Made by a program: the position numbers and the translations under genes
Part shown: piece by piece, positions 1-17,100 of the stretch
Numbering within the stretch: position 1 is the first letter of the stretch
Layout of the letters: each line of letters opens with the position of its first letter
Notes under the pieces: model-generated
The model's database searches: none
Seen by the model: only the letters and a program-made list of their open reading frames with translations
What the model was told of the DNA's origin: nothing
Assembly (NCBI GenBank): GCA_029851415.1
Contig: CM056741.1
Coordinates: 177,427,021 to 177,491,020, forward strand
DNA: 64,000 nucleotides
Direction of reading: 5' to 3'
Origin: Eretmocerus hayati
Lineage: Eukaryota > Arthropoda > Insecta > Hymenoptera > Aphelinidae

Positions 1-3196
<3,196 letters not shown>

Positions 3197-3230
3197 GATA
3201 CTTGATCAACACACTCTTACAACACTTCTC

Positions 3231-4275
3231 CTGAAACAGAAAAAGTCAAAGATTTGAGTTGATTCATCTATACAGGTCCAAGCGAAACGGGCTATGGGCA
3301 TGCAGATTCAAAATTACGTACCGTACTGATGATATTGATTGTGAAGAGGAAATTTACGACGAGCAATTAGCAATTGTATGCAAAGTGTATAAATCTCAAT
3401 CTCTGACCGGCCGGCAGTATTTCTTCACTTCATGGATGAACTAATACTTATATGGAGGCGTGTCAACCAGTGTGAACGACAAGTGTTTGACGACACGATC
3501 GCCACTGCGAGTTCTCCTCCTGCTCGGGTCTTTGGCGGTTAGAAGTAATAATTACGTTGAACATAGGTATACAATGTAGCACGAGGCATCCTTTCGGTTT
3601 GCCGTGTAATGATGATAATATAGACATCAGACTTGACTTAGATTTTCAAGGTCATGTGCTATTCCATGGATCTGCCGGCAGATCGCGCGCTATAAAATAT
3701 ATTATGTGCTGAGTTCGAATTGGATCTCGCGTGACTGTCTTGCAAACAGCTCAATTTTTCACAAGACCCTGCTCCTGGGCCTATTCACCGAGCTCAATAT
3801 TGTATTATATAATGCTCTACTGCTGAGCAAAATATTGCACGACAAACCCTTCTTTACGATAATTCTCTCAATTCGTGGTAATCGATAATCAAATTGCCCA
3901 GACATGATGTTGAAATTTGGTAGGAAAGCTGATGAATTAATTTGTAAATTACGACTCGTCTACTTCATTGAAAATGTGTTGCTTCATTCGTCTGGTTAAT
4001 TGTTTCTCAAGATTATACGTCGTGACAGGAACGATGAATGAGGGCGCAAGTTCATGCGTCCTTGACACGAGGCTCGAATGATCTAGCCCAAAAACGTCGC
4101 TCGAAATTCGTTGACCGATAAAGTCTACTATTGCATAATGCTGATTCTATTCGTACATCATGTGTATTTCCTTGAGAGAAGTATGCCACGAAAGTTCCCG
4201 TTAACTTTTAAGGTAGATCACAATTTAATAATTTGTAAAATTTCAAAATTGACGACTGGCCACGATGTTCTAATT
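3231..4275. other. Intergenic spacer between the reductase gene and its pseudogene
   Basis: This stretch probably holds the non-coding first exon and promoter of the minus-strand reductase gene. A plus-strand TATAAAA at 3691-3697 has no gene downstream of it. No convincing open frame or repeat was seen. Confidence 0.4.
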
Positions 4276-4878
4276 TCAGACTTTAACGATCGCTTTTATC
4301 CAAAATTCTCTTTCTTGAGCATATACCCATGCTTTCCTATAGCGGATCCAGGCTGAATTTTTCTCCTTTCTTCCCGAACATTTGTCTATCCACCGCAATA
4401 CAATGAGGCCTTGCATTTTCAATTGATGAGGAACTATAGCTATCTGTAAAATAGTAGCTTTAGCGAATTTGTACCGATTGTTATGAAATTTCCCCACCAA
4501 CCTAAAAGTTGAACATAATGATTCAAGATTATGTAAAATGAATTTTGAGCTCAACAATTTTGAAAAATATCAGATTGCCGACCATTTGTATCCAGAACGA
4601 CCAGAGTTTTTACAAATTATCAAAGTAGCAGTCTATCCCATTCGGCGCAGCTTTTTTCAATGATGAAGCAACTTCCTCGGTTTTATAGCTGATGGCGTGA
4701 TCGGAACTCAATTTTTCCTTGATCCCTTCGCTCTGGGCATCGGATTCTGCGATGACAATGACTTTGAGTCCGAGTTTGGCCCACTTGAGAACCAACAGCT
4801 CCAGCAGCGCTCCTCACCACGACAGTTTCACCAGATTGTGGTTTGCAAAGTTCCAAAAAACCAAAATACGTTGTATTC
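4276..4878 (-). pseudogene. Unprocessed pseudogene of a prostaglandin reductase 1-like gene
   Basis: Three pieces match the reductase family in order on the minus strand. About 4617-4878 resembles exon 3 of the neighbouring gene ([18 protein letters not shown]). It lacks about 11 bases after the GSQVGQ segment, which shifts the frame. About 4480-4507 resembles the start of exon 4 (VGGEIS) but runs into a stop at once. About 4276-4450 resembles the C-terminal exon (HQLKMQG, RWIDK, ending KAIVKV and stop). The exon 3 donor GT is lost. Intron-like sequence remains between the exon 3 and exon 4 pieces, so it arose by DNA duplication rather than retroposition. Exons 1 and 2 were not found. It is not expected to make a working enzyme. 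Confidence 0.85.
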
Positions 4879-6699
4879 CTGGGAAAAAAAGTCTTGATTA
4901 TCGGGAAAAATATTATAGGAGATTTTAACATCGGAAAATTTTAACGATTGGAAGGCCAAAAAAGAAAATTCCATGATCATGTTCACCCGACGAACAACAA
5001 TGATTCAGCTTTGTAAATCAAGAGATACTTTTGATTTCTTCAATTATGCAGTGGTATCACAAAATCTTTCAAATGTGGGAATCTTTAAGGACGTGGCTGA
5101 TTTTTATCTATCTCGTCAGCTTGCAGTTCGTTCATCGACTTTCATTGAATTCAATAATAAAATTCTCTTCGTTATTCCTTCGACTACGGGAATAAAGGTG
5201 TAGGTCTCGGCGTAGGTACATCTTTTATTGATTTCTTTAGCCTTTTAAAAAAATATTTTACCCTACTTTCACTACAATCCTTCATCTTATGGTGGATCGA
5301 TTGGAACGATTACAAAATCAAGGCATATCTCCACGTGGTATCATGTCAAAGTTAGTCTACAAAGTGTTGGAATAGTTTCTTCAATGTATTGACTGGCATC
5401 TAATTCAATGAGAAGTCGAGTTTATTTCGAATCCAAATGGAATATAGCATGAAATCATGAACGAGGAATGAAATTCTTGTCATTCAGAATGCAAAAGACC
5501 AGTTTTGGTTTTTAATTCATTTCCAACGGATCTTTTTGAATTTTCGAGATAAAAACAGGAGCTGTCGCCGATTGCAAATAGTGAACCGTATAACTTCTTT
5601 TAAAATTGTGGCTTGGACATATAAAGTGAATTTCGCAAGAAAATATAGCAAAATTTTGAGATTAAAAACTACATGCGCGTGAATAAATCTCCACAAAATA
5701 AGCACAACGAAGTCAAATCAATTGAATAATCTATGCCAGAACCCAAAATTGATGTTGAAAGTATATTATGAGAATGAATCAACTTACAGCAATATGTTGA
5801 CACTGATCCTGTAGCAAAGATCCAGTTTTTGTTGCTCTTCTTCTTCAACTTCTGATTATTGATCGCTTATCGATAGAAATCGAGTGAAGACCAGTTTAAG
5901 CTGCAATAAATTTGAAGTCAATAAGAATATTTGTATTAAAAAAAGATACTATTATGCAAGTGCGCGCTATAGAAACTTACCAGCGATGGAAGCGCCGACA
6001 GCTCTTAGCGAATTCATCTCGAACCTCAAGCAGGTTTCAGATCTGTATGAGGTTTCCTTTCTTGCAAGCTGGAGATTCGTCTCCCGTTCCGTCGGCGACT
6101 GATCTATCAGCTGTTAGTCATATCATATTGTTGTGAAGAAAATTCCCGCGCCACTCAGTTTTTACATTTGTTTCATTGTTTGTTGCTTTCAGAACTGCAC
6201 GCTGGTTAGATTTTGTACCTTTTGAGATATCCCGAGTGAACCTCAATGGAAACGAGTTCACAGTTTTGTGGGCTATGAAATCACCCTTGCAAGTCTTGAC
6301 CGTTGCATGAAGTATTGTGAGAACAATTTTAGAAACCGATATAACTATTCTCGAGGTATGCAGCAGAAAATTGTTGATAAAAATTTTGAACGAAAAATTA
6401 CAAGGTCGAGATCAAAATCTTTTAACATTTTCAGAAACTTTATAGAAGACAGCCTATCAAAATACTGCATTTAGAAAGGAATTTGTGATCGGAAAAGTAA
6501 AAGAAATGGAGAATGTCTCCTTCAATCCAGTAATAATTGCTATAGTAATGAAGGAAAAAATCCAAGACCTACATTGAAGTGACAAGTTAAAAATTCGAGA
6601 TGCAGTTGATACGTGCCACCGCGGTGAAAAAAGCCTATTATCATCCACAAGAATCCGTAAACAAAAATATTTCTATTGTTCGATTTTGAATTTTCTCGA
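4879..6699. other. Intergenic region without recognised features
   Basis: AT-rich spacer. Short open frames exist on both strands but none resembles a known family or shows supporting splice sites. The last few hundred bases presumably hold the 5' UTR and promoter of the helix-turn-helix gene that starts at 6700. Confidence 0.4.
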
Positions 6700-7328
6700 A
6701 TGCAAGATAATAGAAAGAACGGGATAAGAATGCCGGGATTATTCAACGGATCCAACACACCTGCGGAAGAGGATAATAATTCCGGAACAAATAGAAGGTT
6801 TGGTGTTCCGGTCCACGAACAATGCAGAGCTTACAGCCAAAGTAATCAAAGCGAACCTCTCATTGGACTAACATTGGAACAAGAGCAACTATTGACTCAT
6901 AAGATACTCACTTTGACTGGACCGTATCGTCATTTAACCCTGTCAGAAATGCAACAGATTGCTTTCAAGTTTCTCGAAGATCGAAGAATTTCGACTGATT
7001 TCTTTGCAGAAGTGTCCGCAGAAAAATGGTTTCAAGATTTTTTGGATAAGAATCCCATTCTGTATTCCAGAGCCGAAGGAACGCACGAAGGTTCGTTTGA
7101 TTAGATAACTAATTTACGGAAGCAAAATTTGAACGTTTGACTAAATTATTTTTCAAATTTACAGGCGCTGCCTCGCAGAATGTCAACTTTGACGATCCTC
7201 GCGAAGATTCATCAACTTCTTACGAGAATTTCAATGGAGTAATGGGCGATGATGCAAACGATACGACACAAAACCCCAACGGAGATCTAAATGAGCCCGA
7301 AGAATCCGCGTCTTATACTTGTCTTTGA
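6700..7328 (+). CDS. Small protein with a CENP-B/Tc5-type helix-turn-helix domain
   Basis: Two coding exons, 6700-7090 and 7165-7328, join through a 74-base GT-AG intron and encode about 184 residues. The first ATG in the open frame (6700) was used. A stop at 6658 closes the frame upstream. Residues about 55-130 (from LIGLTLEQEQLLTHKI through SAEKWFQDFLDKNPIL) have the layout of a CENP-B-type HTH domain, as in pogo/Tigger/Jerky transposases: a leading helix, then a conserved W-x2-x-F-l-x-[KR]-[NH]-P block. The C-terminal part (about 131-184) is acidic and rich in D, N, E and S. No DDE nuclease core follows, so it cannot be a working transposase. It may be a domesticated DNA-binding protein or a truncated remnant. 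The family call rests on pattern only. Confidence 0.6.
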
Positions 7329-7555
7329 GGAAATCAAATTTTTTCTATGCTACAAGATATTAGGAAAAGTATTAAACAAGTCAACTAAACGTATTAGTTT
7401 AGTCATTTGAAAAATTAGAAAAGGACCAAGTTCCTAAAATGAGTTTAAAGTACGCATTTAGAGCGCACGTATTATTACAACAGTTGTAATTTACAGTTAC
7501 TGTACATATCTAGAATTGATCAGTGATTTAGAATGTAAAACCTGTTTGTATGAAA

Positions 7556-7561
7556 AATAAA
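7556..7561 (+). terminator. Poly(A) signal AATAAA of the helix-turn-helix gene
   Basis: A canonical AATAAA lies 228 bases after the stop codon of the preceding plus-strand gene. The 7329-8181 spacer otherwise appears to hold only the facing 3' UTRs of this gene and of rictor. Confidence 0.5.
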
Positions 7562-8181
7562 AGCGCTCAGTAATTTTTGAACGAAAATAAAGTGATTTGA
7601 ATAGACTTTAGAAAACTGCATTCCACATTACTAAAAAAGAAATGAAAACCATAAGAAAAACATGAAAAGTTCCACGCAAACTTCCGAAATGTATAAATAA
7701 ACGGGTGCTTATAATCTTGTTCACGAGTATGATATCGTTCATGCACTCAAGAAAGTATCCAGTTCTATTTTTATTTCGTGTATATTTTTCAGTTCTAAAA
7801 AATTCCAAAGCAATGCACTATTATTACAGTTAATCAGTTCAAATAATTGCAAGTTTGAAACGACTACATTGTGTATTGCGGTTCAGTTCAAATATTTCTG
7901 TGTGATCCAGCGACAAACCCTTAAAACATTTTCGTCTCGAGGAACTTCACCCGCAGAAAGAAGCGTCATAGTGGGACAAGTAGTTAAAACGATCGAGTAC
8001 ACTTAATAAAAATCAAGTATTTCGCAGAATTTATGGAACAATAAAATCACGGCGAATCCGGAAATGCATGAGAAAATAGTGGCAGTGGATTCAAAAGTTC
8101 ATCTTATGCATACAGTTACCTGTTCTCTCGATTGTATAAAATATGTACAGAATTCATCTCAAAAATTTGTATTAAAAATAT

Positions 8182-11100
8182 CTACTTAAGGCTAACAGCA
8201 TTACCAATGCTTGATGCTTTAAGCATCTTATCCGGGTTTTTGACCACTCGTAAGCGCTCTTGAGGCTTCAAAATTTCTGCGATGATTTTTTCATCACTGC
8301 GATGCTCATCCTTAGGAGATTGATGCAAAACATCATTGTTACTAAGTTTAGGGGAATTGTTAACCGTCAATTCTGGAATGGTCACCGCTTCTTCGTTGAC
8401 TATGCAGAGCTGTATGGATGGTTCGTCTTGTGTCGTTGCAACTTGACCATTCACTTTGGCATCCAGCAGCTCTGATGTCTTGAGCGATTCACTCTCATTA
8501 TTTGTTTGTGGTTCATGTGTATCTGACATTTGTCCGAGTTTAGATGTGCTCATACCCATTTTGATGATTCTCAACGGCTCCTCGTAAAGCTGAAAAGGAG
8601 ATGATTACGTCGCAGAAAAAAATATTGATGGTTTCCCAGAAGATATACCGACAATTCTCAACAGATGAATGGATTGAGGTATAATCATTGCTGTGATGCC
8701 AACAAAACAAAGAGACAAATTTCTGAACCAAGATGGAAAGAGTAGAGATAATGACTACGATGCTAGAATTGGACTTACTATATCGAATGAAAAGTCTAAA
8801 AATAATTCCTGGAGAAATCGTCTCGCTTGTATTCTGTAGGAATTGTTAGCTAAACGAGCAGCAACTTCTGAATACAAACAGACGTCCTAAAACAAGAAAA
8901 AACACAATGATATACTGATAATTGCGATTCATGTGAAAGTTATTTTAGGTCTGAAATAATGCATTCATACCTGGAAGACGTTTGGATGTTGCTGTCTTAA
9001 TCTAAGTAGCGTCTGTCGACTGTATCTGTAGAAAACTGGATTTGCTAACCGCTGTACATGTCTCAGAATTTCTCTGCAAAATGAAAACGAAAAATTTAAA
9101 TTCGATCCAACTCAGTATAATCTACAAAATTCTACTTCAATTCTCACCTTCTTATTTTATCAGGTCGTCGAAAATCGTGCTCCGCTCCAACGTCATTGCA
9201 TAGACTATTCTCGCGGAAACAGATTAAGCACAGTCTCGAATGATCGCTCGTTGTCTCGTATTCCGAACTCGATTCTTCATCTGCATCACTAGCTACATTC
9301 AATCGCTGCATCTTTTGTTTTGTTTTTTGGTCGTCTGGTAATGTCAAAAGCCGATTGCCACTGTCTGAATCACTTTCAGTGATGCTTAATCTGTTTACAA
9401 TCAATACATCATTGCCGACTGTTTTTGTTCGATCATCAAACACTATTGTAGGTATCGGCGACATACAGCCCTCCGAATCACTTTCGTTCAAATTTTGCTG
9501 TTGCAATTGTTTGTCAGCACGAAGTAGTCTCGTTACTGTTCTAACATCCTCCTGGGTAATAGATGCATCACTTGGATTTACATTCTGAAACAACAAAAAA
9601 CTTCTTGAGCATCGTGACTCATTATAGCTTGACTAAAACCATGCGCTTCCTTTGCTGATATTTCGAAACTAATGGTGAATTGATGAGCCTGAAAAATGTT
9701 CACTGGTGAATACATCATTAGAAATTTACTATACCTGTTGCCGCCTTGATTCAAAATGTGGACGACTGCGGTTGATTCTATCGAGAAGCGCATCTGTGGG
9801 TGTAGGCTCAGGAAATATCGAGTTGAGCTTCCGCGGGAGAGTGATACCCATGTAGCGAGGATTTTCTTCACTGCGCTCTTGAGACGAAACAGAAAGTTGG
9901 TGTTGAGGTGGTGGAGTTGATGCAAGCATAGTGTCCGTAATCCAGCTCCGTGACGACTCAAATTCCGATAAACTTTGTAGAGAAAGTCTGCCATCCAAAC
10001 CCATCTACCGAGAAATGACGATTGATCATGAATCAATTTCCCCAAAAGTCTGACAAGGAGGGTGCAGAGGGTCCGGGTCACCAAACCTCACCAAACTTTT
10101 TTTACATTCTCGTACCACCCAGAATAGGAAGAATCTGAAGCCACCGCGGCCTCGTGAATAAGGTCCTTGCCTTCAACGCAGAAGGCTGGGGTTCAAATCT
10201 CGGCCGGCACCAATGTGAATTTTCATAAGTGCTTTTCGGTGGTTTCGGTGGTTCGGAACCCACCTAAAACTGTAGGTCCCGCAGAATAACCTCGAAAAGA
10301 GGTTGAAAATGCGTTGATAAAAAAAAAAAAAAAAAAAAAAAATAGGAAGAATCCGGAGTAACTTCGTCAAATGAGCCTTCTATTCGAAACTACACCCCAT
10401 GACATTAGATTTGCATATATATATATATATATTTGCAATGCTGATGTTTTTGCTTGTAGCTCTGGACAGGTCCATTTGTCGAAGTTACTCTAGATTCTTC
10501 TTATTCTAGGTGGTACAAGACTGTAAAAAAAAGCTTGGCGAGATTTGGTGACCCGGACCCTCCATGCAGACTCCTCTTGTGAGTCATAACTAAATCCCAT
10601 CATCGGCAATGCCGATTTTCGAATAATTTCTACAATACACTAAAACATCTTTGATCTGGCCAATAGCGCCGACTCCAAAACGTTTATGAGAATCAGCGTT
10701 ACTTGCATTAGTTCCAATATATCGGAAATTTATGAAGTTATTGCATACTCAAAAATGCCGACATCAGACATCATCATAATTTTTACGAAGCTTCAAGACT
10801 TTCTACGGAAGCAGCTACCTGAGCTATCAGCAGCTACTGAATTACATACCTCGAGACTGCTGTGAGTAAAGCTAGGCCGCCTATACCGCTGGAGGCTTCT
10901 GATTTTTGCATATCCTTCAGCATCCTGCTGACTCAGTCTCTGAACACTCGATAGCGGACTGGGCGTCTCTGCTCTTTCAGGCAACGCGTATTTTTTCGAA
11001 TCAGCATCCGTCGCAGCACTCTCTGATCGATTCCTCTGTCGCTTAGCAGTGCTCTCACCACTGGGTAGCTGTTCACCGGATGGAAGCTCTGGCTTGCCAT

Positions 11101-14100
11101 CGCTGAGACTCCTATGATGCCTTAGCTGTGGAACTAATACCGGACTAGGTGATCGTTGACTCGATTGCTGCTGTTGCTCCTGTTGAGTATGGCTTGGAGA
11201 TAGAGGTGCGACGATAGGCCAAAGCTCGCCCCGCTTGTACCTGACGCAGGGCCAGTTGAGAGCTGTAAGAACATCAGCTCCGGCTCGGCTCGTACTTAGC
11301 AAACTCAAAGCGTGCATTGCCGTAGCACGGACTGAGTAGTGTGGGCAGCTTTCTGCTGTTGAAGCTAAAAGCTCGACTATGCCAAGACGCGTGAGCTGTT
11401 CTACTCCCATGGCCGAAGTACCCGCATGTCCGAGAGACCACAACGCTGCTTTGACTTTCAGGATACGATCTAGAAATGAAACAATAATTTTTTTTTATTC
11501 AGGATTGGTTTGCTATCGGTATGTATTCATAGGCTTTTCGGTTGTCCATGCGTGACCAAACAATAAATTGACATGTGACTTGTGAATGAATAATCGTTCC
11601 CTTCCAAATCATCAAGTGTCACTTTTCATTCTGTGACCATTCATGATATCAATATTTACAATTGGTATTACAGTCGCAATTGTCTAAGTGGGACTTGCAT
11701 AAGTGGGGAATCTCTCTATCTGGGAAACAAACCTCGGCCCCTTGAAGGAATTTCTTTGAAAAAAATCTGGCTTATTGGAAAACCCCTCTATCTGGGATGA
11801 AAACGATGGCCCTTTCGGTTGTCATTTAGAAAAGTTTGATTGTAACTACCACTGGAGAACTTCATCTATAGATTCGTGAACTCACCGTCAACTGTATGTG
11901 AATGGTCTTCCCTAGATTCAAGATCTCCCCTCCAGCTCCTCTCTGGCGTTGTTCTCCTCGAGTCATCCTGACTGAGCTTTCTTCTGAGCTCCACGAGGGG
12001 TTCACCACTTTTCAAAGGTGTACGAATCGGGCTCTGTTGTCTTTCAACCACTTCCGAGTCGACAATCGTTTCCAACCTACTACCATCCAGCTCACTTTTT
12101 CTATCGTCAGTTCTACCACCAGACACAGTTTCATCTCTCATTGAACCAATTCCACTTGTTGCACAGGCACCACCTCCAACACTACCACCCACAACACCGG
12201 TAGCAGCAGCTCCGCTTTCGTTCCTAAAACGCTGGACAATTCTGGCGAAGCGCTGCAACACGTTTCTCCTAACGAGTAGCTGCATTCCAAACTCATGCTG
12301 AGCAAGCTGACCGACTAAGTGAGGTGGTACAAATACGTCTTTAGGTTGAATTGGGTTGCCGTTGCTTCGTCGCATGTAGCAACCATTTTCACCTCGTTGA
12401 CGACGCGTGAGCGAGTCGTGTATTTCGCATTCGATGAGGCCAGCATAACGTTCAGCCAGACCACCAGACTTGATCCACCGTTCGAGTTCTTCGGTTGCTG
12501 ATGGTAGTAAAGCAAATGCCGTACGCAGAGAATACAGGCGAATTTTTAAAAAATGGCCACGATCACCAAGTTTGCTTAGCCAGTCATCCCAGTTTTGAAG
12601 GCACTTATCCTGTGAATGAAGAGAAAATATTAATCGAGTACGTGGTAACAGATGAGATTCATATTTGCAGTGAGTCTCAAAGACGAAGATTTGAGACAGA
12701 AGGATTGAATTTAATCCTGAGAATCATGACTTTGACACTATCAAGAACATAAAATATGAATCGTAACGGTGTGTCCACTAAGAAAAATGTCTTCGAGTTG
12801 AGCGACATCGTTTTGTAAATTATGAACAGGCGACACGGGCAACGATAAGAATGAAACTAGAATTTCAGATTATTATAGGTCATTCTCATGAGTTTGTAGT
12901 CTACTAGTTACAAATTGAGTTGGTTAATGAAGTTATTGGAGAGAGTCTTACCTGAGATTTTTGAAATACGATCTCGAGATATTCAGATTCTTCGCAGATC
13001 TCGTGGAGGGCCTCGAGAGCAGCCAGAGCGACGACTCTGCTCTTGTCATTGAGCCTGTGTAACAAAAGTCCGATCGCCCAATGGCTAGCATCTCCAAGTT
13101 TTGCTCGAACAACGATCCTCAGAAACTGCGTTGCATATAATCTCGTACTTTCAAGAGCTGACTCCTGCGCAACTTTTATCATGACTCGTCTGTTTGGATT
13201 TTCTCTCGCATAATCCAAACTCGAGACGATTAGTTTTACGTAGCAGTCGTGCTTTGTCGTCATGGCTAGGTCTTGCAACTTTTCCAGCATGTTAAAACCA
13301 CGTAAAATAGCTGAACCGCGAGTCGAGTGGCTTAACTGGCCGATGAAAAGGAAGTATTTCTGACAGCAGGTCGTCGTTACGTGACGTGGCGAAAAGAGAC
13401 AGTCGTGTGCCGATTGTGCCATTCGAATCGATATTATTTCCTCAGTCAAGTCACTGAGAAGCTCGTTGAGAAACCGCGTTCCATCTGGCTCTTGAAGCTC
13501 CAAAAGAAGATTGATAAGGTCACAACCAGCTAAAGTAGCATCGCGCGCCATACGCATGTTGGTCGCTAATTCAATTCGACTGAATTGATTTGATGATGGC
13601 CTGAAGTATCTGGAATTCACGATGCTCAAATCAATGTCCCAAATTAAATTATACGTGACGATGTAACATCATAATGTTAACGGTGCAACATTCGAGTACA
13701 TATCATTCTTCGAGATTCAGATAAGAATTTTTAATTTTATAAAGTCATTCAAAAATGTCTTGTGCAATGATCAAATATGCCATTACCAATTTTCAGAGAG
13801 TAAAATGAAAATTCAACTAACTTGATGAGTTTCTTGATAAAAGTACGATGATCTGAATCATGAAGAAGTCTGAAAACGTTGTCTCTTGATCGAAGAATCG
13901 ACCTGACAGCGGACCATTTCCACGCAAGAGCATCTTTTGAGCTGAGAACTTGTGAATCTTTCAGCAATTGAAGCATAGGTGAGTCTCGGCGCAACCACTG
14001 TTTCAACGTGGTTTGACGTCGTATACTGCGCGAAAGACTTGGTTTGAGCCACGTACCGGAATGTAACATCCGATCCATAAAAAGACTCACAGGAGATGGT

Positions 14101-17100
14101 TTACGTCGCATCATCGAATGCATACGACTGATAATGCTCACAGCTGCCAAAGCTTCCGGCCTGCCGGCGCTAGCGTGCTCTAGTAGATTTGGCAAAGACG
14201 GTGATAAGTCACATACCTACGTGTGAGAAATTTAAATATTACTCAAGAACAAAAGAAAGCATCGTCAAATGATATTACGAAAGTCAAAAGAAAAGAGAGA
14301 TTTTGAATGATTTCTCACTTATCCTTCTAGTTTTACATATCTCAACATTTTGGTGATTACCATTCCGATGAGATAGAATGGTACGCCCTTTCGTACATCA
14401 ATATGGAGAATAGATCGGTAATTACCTCAGAAGGAAGCAGTGTGTGGGCTAAATGCAATATCGCACCAAGAAGTACAGCTGCTCTGACCGAAATAAATGT
14501 ATCAGATGTGACGATAGCCTCTGTTAACGCTTTGTGTAATCCGCATCCCAATAATATGTACACCAATAAGGCCAAATGCGATTCCGTAATGTTTGGACAA
14601 TGCGACGTCAATGCTGGCAAAATAACTCTGCCTTCGGCTGCGACAAAGCCCTCCGACAACTTCCAGGAGTTTCTCATTCGCCTTGGATTGACAGCCGCAA
14701 GCGCTACGTCCACTTCGTCCGTCCACGTGGGCAAAGGCAAACCAAGTAATTCATAAAGAAGTTCTAAAATAGCTCCTCTTACCTGGAAAAATACGAGAAA
14801 TTTTACTCTACTGCTCAAAAGATTTGAAAAAAAAAACAAATCTATAAGTAACAGTTATCTAGATCACTTATATTAGAAAACGGATCTTGTTGAAAAAAAA
14901 ACAACAATGAAGCACAAACGATAAAATTCAAAAAGTACCACTATTTGAAAAACATCTCAGCAAATTTGTGGACAAATTGATGATATAAATGATATAAGCA
15001 TCTGAAAGACTGAAAAAAGTACGCACCTCGAGTTGCTCGACGTAGAGTATATCACAGATAGCTTTCAATCCGGAATTCTCGTTCGGGTGGCAAAAGTGTA
15101 TGACACCAGAGTACGACCTTAGCACACTCAATAAAGCGTGCTTACTCGCAGCAAACTTTTGCTCCCAGTCCTCTTTTGATCGCTCGTTAGTACCGGCCGA
15201 CGTCTTGATCGTGGCTGTCGTGGCAGCAGTCTCTAGCTCGCAATAAGGAGCGGCAAGGCTTAGCAGTGATACGCTCCCTCGAGTTTCAGGGCTTGATAGA
15301 AGCCGCAAAAGTACGCCAACTACAGCTTCGGTAATAAGTGCACTCTGGCCTGTCGTTGCCGCACGACACAGAACGCCCGCTCCGCCGCAACTTATGAGTA
15401 GATTTGAATTCAAAACACCCAGTTCGCAGAGTGTGGCCAGGAATAGACGAAACGCCAAGTCTTTTTCCTCGATACCTGAGAGATCGTTGATATGATCAGT
15501 TTAGATTATTTTGACCGATCAAAGTGATATCGAGGGTCTGACATGATTATTGTGATGAATATTTGATATTGCTCTGGAATTATACCAGATTGACTTTAAC
15601 ACGTTCACTGCGGCGGGGCCCACGGGGGGGGGGGGCGATTTTTCATTTTTCAATCTTTAGCAACCCGTAATGATTCGAAAATATCCCAACACAGAGTTTC
15701 CTCACATACAGACATATTTTCCAGACCACGATAGCCCAGTCCATGACCGGAATAAAATTAAAAAAAATTACTTTTAAGGACAGCAAGTTGAATCAGCATG
15801 CTTTGAGGAATGAGGCTCATCATCATCCCCTGAATATTCAGATTCTTAATCTAGAGGATGATGCATGTAAGAAGCCAAAGCATGGGAATATCAATTCTTC
15901 TAATAAAAATGTGAGAAAAATAGAAATAGAACCCAAGTTATTCACCTCCTGCAGTAATACTTATAAGTGATCGAGCCATTGCTGGACTGAAATGTTTTGG
16001 GGCCAAGAGTAAGATTCTTCTGACGAGTCTGAGAGCTTGTAACCTTTCCACCTCATTTCGTGTGTTTATATCCATACTCCTGGCAATGAAATATGGATAT
16101 TGCAACCTGTTGATTGTAACAACATCTTGTTCTTTTTTGACTACATATCGCACTGCTCTGAGTGTAGCTGCTCTGACTTGTGTTGCTTCATGAATGAATC
16201 CAACTCGCAGGCTAAAACAAATGATTCAATTTATAAAAAGATCAGCGACTGATTGTGAGAGAGGTTGACAGCAAAACAAGCTACATGTAGGATATACACA
16301 TTTAAATGTGTAGTTTTTTACAAGCTTCTATGCAGAATAACTCACCAGCAAAATAATTCATATGCGCTATATCCATACTCTTCAACATCACTTTCACTGA
16401 CCAGTTTCACAATTGCATTCAGATATGCCAACTTCTTTGGTCCAGGTTGAGTTAGCTGGCATAAACAGTCCAAGGCCTCTGAGAGGTTTTCTTTGAAACC
16501 TGGATGGAACATAATTGTCTTCATTACATATGCTTACATGATTTGAAGGGACTTTTCAAAATCAAAACTCACTCTGTGGGAGAGGCTTACTTCTATGTTT
16601 TGAAAAGTGATAATACACAAAACTACAATCATCCCAACACTGTTTTAGACTTTTTTTTTTGTAGTCTCAATCTCACCCAAAATTGCAACGTACTTGAAAG
16701 TGTTCAGCTGAGAAAGATGATAGCACAGGCACAATATTTGAAGCTTGGTAAAAAAATTTGTTCCATAATCCTTTGAATATCAAAATGCCAGAACAGAATT
16801 GTAAAATCCATTTGATTGCTACATCCAAGATATCATTTCCAAAGTAGTTGAATCAATCTGATCTTACTTTAAAACATAGCAGGCCCTATCCAATTTTGTG
16901 TGTGAAACTTGTGAAACACATGTACTCAAATGGCTGCTTGGAGAAATGCTTGTGTTTTCACACTCTTGCATCATACATATGCTGGAGCAGAAATCAAAGA
17001 AACACAACAGCTCCATAATAATTCAAATCTAGTTCTAATTGAGACGAAATCTGCCAAATAGAGTGTCCATCATGACCAACTGAGAGTATCTTGACAAACT

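Noticed and set aside
3691..3697. Plus-strand TATAAAA
   Set aside because: No plus-strand gene lies downstream within a plausible distance.
9578..10084. Long minus-strand frame across a rictor exon
   Set aside because: It is out of frame with the rictor exon 9735-10004 and runs through the intron; it is a shadow frame.
10141..10210. tRNA-like sequence with a B box
   Set aside because: It lacks a proper cloverleaf and continues into a poly(A)-tailed body with target duplications, so it is a SINE and not a tRNA gene.
11902..12203. Plus-strand frames opposite the serine-rich rictor exon
   Set aside because: Antisense of repetitive coding sequence with no family resemblance or splice support.
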